DNA of 17,069 bases from assembly GCA_002343505.1 (NCBI GenBank), contig DDQZ01000054.1, positions 1 to 17,069 on the forward strand. The letters are read 5' to 3'. The notes beneath the pieces were generated by a model, which had not been told where the DNA came from, ran no database searches, and worked only from the letters and a program-made list of their open reading frames with translations. Source of the DNA: Verrucomicrobiaceae bacterium UBA2429. GTDB lineage: Bacteria; Verrucomicrobiota; Verrucomicrobiia; Verrucomicrobiales; Verrucomicrobiaceae. The position numbers and the translations under genes were made by a program. Below are positions 14,085 through 17,069 of this stretch, in pieces (position 1 is the stretch's first letter; each line of letters starts with the position of its first letter).

Positions 14085-15395
14085 GTGTCCTCTCCAAAAC
14101 CCAACCCCCTCGCGAGACTCCTCGCCTTCCTCTCCAGCTTCGGCCTTGCCACCATCGTGCTTGCGCTGCTGCTGCTCATCACCTTTCTCGGCACGCTGGA
14201 GCAGGCGGAGTACGGACTCGTGGCCAGCCAGGCGCGCTATTTTGAGTCCTTCCTCGTGGATCGCATAGACATCGGCGCCTGCTGGCGCGCGCTGGCGCTG
14301 AACGCCTACTGGGACATCGGCAATGCGACCTTTCCGCTGCCCATCCTGCCCGGCGGCTACACGCTGATGGCGGTGCTGTTCGTGAACATGTTTCTGGGCG
14401 GCATCATCCGCATCCGCAAGTCGCCAAAGACCATCGGCGTGATCATCTCGCACTTCGCGATCCTGTTCATGATTGCCGCAGGCGCGGTGAGCTACCATTT
14501 CGCCGTCGAGGGGAACATGAGCCTGCGCGAGGGCGAGACGAGCGACGAGTTCCTCAGCTTCCATGACCGCGTCATTGAGATCGAGAAAGTGCAGGCGGAT
14601 GATAAGGCGAAGCGCACCGCGCTCGTCATTGACGAGTCGAAGTATCGAGACCTCTCCGCCGGCAAGGGCCGCACCTTCACCCATGAGAGCCTGCCCTTCG
14701 ATCTGATGATCACGAATTGGAAGAAGCATGCGCAGCCCAGGCGCGACCGCGACGGCTCCCGCGGCGACGCGATTGACGGCTACTTCATCCAGGAGGTGAG
14801 CATGCTGGACGACTCCGGCGGCGCCCTGGCCGACGAGCAGCTCGCCAGCGCCTGCGCGGCCATCGTGAAGGACAAAAAGACCGGCGCGGAGCAGAAGGGC
14901 ATCCTCTGGGAGTTCGCCGCCGCGCCGTGGACCGTCACCTTCGGTGATGACAAATATCTGATCTCCCTCGTCCACCGCACTTACAAGCTGCCCTTCGCCA
15001 TCAAGCTCGACAAGACCGAGCAGGAAAAGCATCCCGGCACCGAGCGCGCGCGCCGCTTCACCAGCTGGGTGACCAAGCTGGAGGACGGCCGCGAGGAAAA
15101 GCGCGTCATCACCATGAACGAACCCGTGCGCAGCGGCGGGTACGCCGTCTTCCAGCAGACCTTTGACGACGGCACGCGCAGTCGCAGCGGCGTCAAGAGC
15201 AGCGGCTTCCAGATCGTGGAGAACCCCTCCGACCACTGGCCGCTCATCTCCTGCATCATCGTCGCCGAGGGCCTGCTGCTGCACTTCCTCATGATGCTGG
15301 CCCGCTTCATCAAGGTCGGGCCGTGGAAGTTCTCCATCAGCCTCATCCTCGCCTTCAACGCCGCCTTCGCCCTCGCAATGTGGAAGCTGCTCTGA
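14085..15395 (+). CDS. resB: Cytochrome c biogenesis protein ResB (CcsB/Ccs1)
   Basis: System II cytochrome c maturation subunit (PF05140-like) that works with CcsA/ResC to hold apocytochrome and attach haem on the outer face of the inner membrane. The product is 436 residues from a GTG start at 14085; no nearby in-frame ATG fits, since the next methionine is near residue 95. Hydrophobic spans are about 18-38, 90-110 and 117-137, then a large periplasmic domain (about 140-385) and C-terminal spans at 386-408 and 414-433. H123 in ISHFAILF, the VEGNMSLREGE turn after span three and FQQTFDDG late in the soluble domain fit the family. The classic form ends after four spans; here a fifth is predicted. 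ccsA follows after 24 nt, so they form an operon. Confidence 0.87.
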   Translation: MSSPKPNPLARLLAFLSSFGLATIVLALLLLITFLGTLEQAEYGLVASQARYFESFLVDRIDIGACWRALALNAYWDIGNATFPLPILPGGYTLMAVLFVNMFLGGIIRIRKSPKTIGVIISHFAILFMIAAGAVSYHFAVEGNMSLREGETSDEFLSFHDRVIEIEKVQADDKAKRTALVIDESKYRDLSAGKGRTFTHESLPFDLMITNWKKHAQPRRDRDGSRGDAIDGYFIQEVSMLDDSGGALADEQLASACAAIVKDKKTGAEQKGILWEFAAAPWTVTFGDDKYLISLVHRTYKLPFAIKLDKTEQEKHPGTERARRFTSWVTKLEDGREEKRVITMNEPVRSGGYAVFQQTFDDGTRSRSGVKSSGFQIVENPSDHWPLISCIIVAEGLLLHFLMMLARFIKVGPWKFSISLILAFNAAFALAMWKLL

Positions 15396-15419
15396 AACTC
15401 CCGCCACACCCGCACAGTC

Positions 15420-17069
15420 ATGAAACGTCTTGTTTTGCTTTCGATGCTCGTCTTCGCGGCCCTCGCGCCGGCCGCCGATCTTCCCCCTCTTGATCTTTTC
15501 CGCGACAAAGAAGTCGTGGAGACCTTCGCCTCCATACCCGTGCAGGAATCCGGGCGCATCAAGCCACTGGAAAACGTCGCCAACTACCGGCTGCTGCGTT
15601 TCCGCGCGCGGCGGAGCATCTGGCTCACCGAGAATGGCGAGATGGACGGCAAACCGGTCACCGATCCGGCCGCGCAGAAGCCCATCGTCAAGGAAGGCGG
15701 CAAGCCTGTGAAGCTCAACGCCACCGAGTGGCTGCTGATGAGCTGGTTCCGCCCGGACATCGCCAGGCTCGTGCCGCTCTTCAAGGTGGACAACTCCTCC
15801 GCCATCACCGAACTGGGCCTCACAGCCAGGGCGAAACGGGACCAGTACACCTTCGCCGAGATCGAGCCCGCGCGGCAGACGCTCATGGAGAAGATGGGCG
15901 AATACCGCGAGATCCCCTCGAAGAAGCAGACCCCGGAGCAGCGCATGATCGTGCAGCTTGCCGCGAACTTTCTCGACTACGAGATGATCACCGGCCACTT
16001 CGACTTCATCCGCTCGCCCGTCGGTGACAAGGTGGATCAACTGCCCGCAGGCATCGAAAAACCCGTGCGCCTCTCGAAAAGCCTCAACGCCCTCGCCAGC
16101 GCCGTCACCGCCAGCGGCGGACCGCCCATGCAGATCCCGTGGTTCCGCGACTTCGGCAAGGCGGCCCTCGGCGCCATGATGAGCGGCAACTCCGAGCAGC
16201 AGCTCCGAATTTTCCCGCCCGGCCCGAAGGTGGACGAGGTCTGGCACGGCCCCGGCGAGATCATCTTTGGCGTCTTCAACGACGAGAAGGAGGCCGCCGC
16301 CGAACAGCTCGCCTGGCTGGCGGTTTATGAGGACGTGTTCCTCGCCCTGCCGGACGCGGAGAAGTTCAAGGCCGCCGCGAAAGCGCTGCTCGCGAAGATT
16401 CAAGCCGCCGCCAAGGCGCGCGACGAGGGGCGGTTCATCGCTTTGGAGCGGCATTCGATCAAAGCGGACTACTTTTTCTACGCGCAGTGGATCTTCCTCC
16501 TCGGTTTTGTGGCCGTGGCCCTGGCGTGGATCGCACCCGGTTCAAAGCTGGAGAAGATCACCAAGGCCGCCTCATGGCTCCTGCTCGCCACGGCCACGGG
16601 TTGCGCCGTCACCGGCGTGGTCATCCGCTGCGTCATCATGCAGCGTCCCCCCATCACCACGCTGTATGAGACCATCCTCTTCATCGGCGCCTCGGTGGCG
16701 CTGTTCGGTCTCGCCGCCGAATGGATCACCAAGCGCGGTCTCGGCCTGCTGGTCGCCGCGGTCGGCGGCACAGCCTGCATGTTCCTCGCCATCCAGTTCG
16801 AGGCCAGCGAGGCCACCGACACCCTTCAGCAGCTCCAGGCCGTGCTCATCACGAACTTCTGGCTTTCCACCCACGTCCCGCTCATCAATCTCGGCTATGC
16901 CGCCTGCATGGTCGCCGCCTTGATTTCGATGATTTACTTCATCCAGCGGCTTTTCGGCAAAATCGGCCCCAAATCCGAAGAAGGCCGTTTTTTGACCCGC
17001 GTGGCCTACGGCTTCATCGCTGCCGGATTGTTCCTCTCCCTCGTCGGCACCGTGCTCGGCGGCATCTGG
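15420..17069 (+). CDS. ccsA: Cytochrome c biogenesis protein CcsA/ResC with long periplasmic N-terminal region (3' end cut)
   Basis: Haem-handling core of System II cytochrome c synthase. From the ATG at 15420, 550 codons run off the right edge. A signal sequence (MKRLVLLSMLVFAALAPAA) is followed by a soluble region of about 325 residues, then membrane spans near 353-372, 384-404, 416-434, 440-459, 484-507 and 527-547. CcsA signatures are RPPITTLYETILFI (409-422) and FWLSTHVPLINLGYAA (480-495, with conserved H485). The sequence stops at LGGIW, just where the haem-binding WWD motif should begin, so that motif and its flanking histidine cannot be checked. Ordinary CcsA lacks the N-terminal region; its IPVQESGRIKPLENVA (39-54) resembles the periplasmic motif in fused CcsBA synthases. 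It is co-transcribed with resB (24-nt gap). Confidence 0.9.
   Translation, partial: MKRLVLLSMLVFAALAPAADLPPLDLFRDKEVVETFASIPVQESGRIKPLENVANYRLLRFRARRSIWLTENGEMDGKPVTDPAAQKPIVKEGGKPVKLNATEWLLMSWFRPDIARLVPLFKVDNSSAITELGLTARAKRDQYTFAEIEPARQTLMEKMGEYREIPSKKQTPEQRMIVQLAANFLDYEMITGHFDFIRSPVGDKVDQLPAGIEKPVRLSKSLNALASAVTASGGPPMQIPWFRDFGKAALGAMMSGNSEQQLRIFPPGPKVDEVWHGPGEIIFGVFNDEKEAAAEQLAWLAVYEDVFLALPDAEKFKAAAKALLAKIQAAAKARDEGRFIALERHSIKADYFFYAQWIFLLGFVAVALAWIAPGSKLEKITKAASWLLLATATGCAVTGVVIRCVIMQRPPITTLYETILFIGASVALFGLAAEWITKRGLGLLVAAVGGTACMFLAIQFEASEATDTLQQLQAVLITNFWLSTHVPLINLGYAACMVAALISMIYFIQRLFGKIGPKSEEGRFLTRVAYGFIAAGLFLSLVGTVLGGIW

Noticed and set aside
14001..16454. 817-codon open frame on the minus strand opposite resB and ccsA
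   Set aside because: Shadow of two well-identified plus-strand genes in GC-rich DNA. Its translation is His/Gly/Ala/Glu-rich with no recognisable domain, and it spans the gap between both genes.

Overview
The window is GC-rich chromosomal DNA with no phage, plasmid, IS, CRISPR, rRNA or tRNA signal. The gene set points to a member of the Verrucomicrobia (Verrucomicrobiaceae/Prosthecobacter-like), or failing that a relative in the PVC group. The main reasons are a Tat-exported DUF1501 protein coupled to a small protein with a GspG-like tail, a CP-ATP-grasp/alpha-E fusion, a System II cytochrome c maturation pair, and starts that almost never carry a Shine-Dalgarno sequence. The taxonomic call is inference from gene style; no marker gene is present.

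Layout, left to right. (1) leuC (-, 3' end cut by the window edge) is divergent from ggt (+), an exported gamma-glutamyltransferase. (2) glgA/glgM-type glycogen synthase (+) and ridA (+) are 24 nt apart and probably co-transcribed. They meet mutM (-) tail to tail with only 3 nt between the stops. (3) Four genes run leftward: the CP-ATP-grasp/alpha-E fusion, a UPF0126/TRIC-like membrane channel, an LsrF-type class I aldolase/thiolase, and mutM. Their gaps are 70-183 nt and some are structured, so they are not obviously one operon. (4) A DUF1501 gene (+) diverges from the fusion gene and overlaps the next small gene by ATGA. (5) A short leftward pair follows: a 54-residue single-pass membrane protein and a Dabb (A/B barrel) protein. 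(6) A rightward block closes the window: a predicted lipoprotein, resB and ccsA/resC (cut by the right edge).

Working relationships. leuC serves leucine biosynthesis. ggt acts on periplasmic glutathione. The glgA-type enzyme makes alpha-glucan or maltose-1-phosphate from ADP-glucose, and ridA detoxifies reactive enamines. mutM repairs oxidised guanine. resB and ccsA deliver and attach haem to c-type apocytochromes outside the inner membrane. The fusion protein, the DUF1501/GspG-tail pair, the UPF0126 channel, the lipoprotein and the tiny membrane protein have no settled function and hold most of the novelty here.

No gene-free stretch exceeds 300 bases. The longest gaps are 1335-1516 (a 14-bp palindrome, G-rich), 3197-3415 (short direct repeats only), 6879-7052 (a 15-bp inverted repeat and a hairpin), 7692-7874 (four inverted repeats), 10410-10573 (short direct repeats) and 13154-13319 (a 9-bp-stem hairpin). 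Long open frames opposite leuC, the fusion gene and resB/ccsA are GC-driven shadows and are not annotated.
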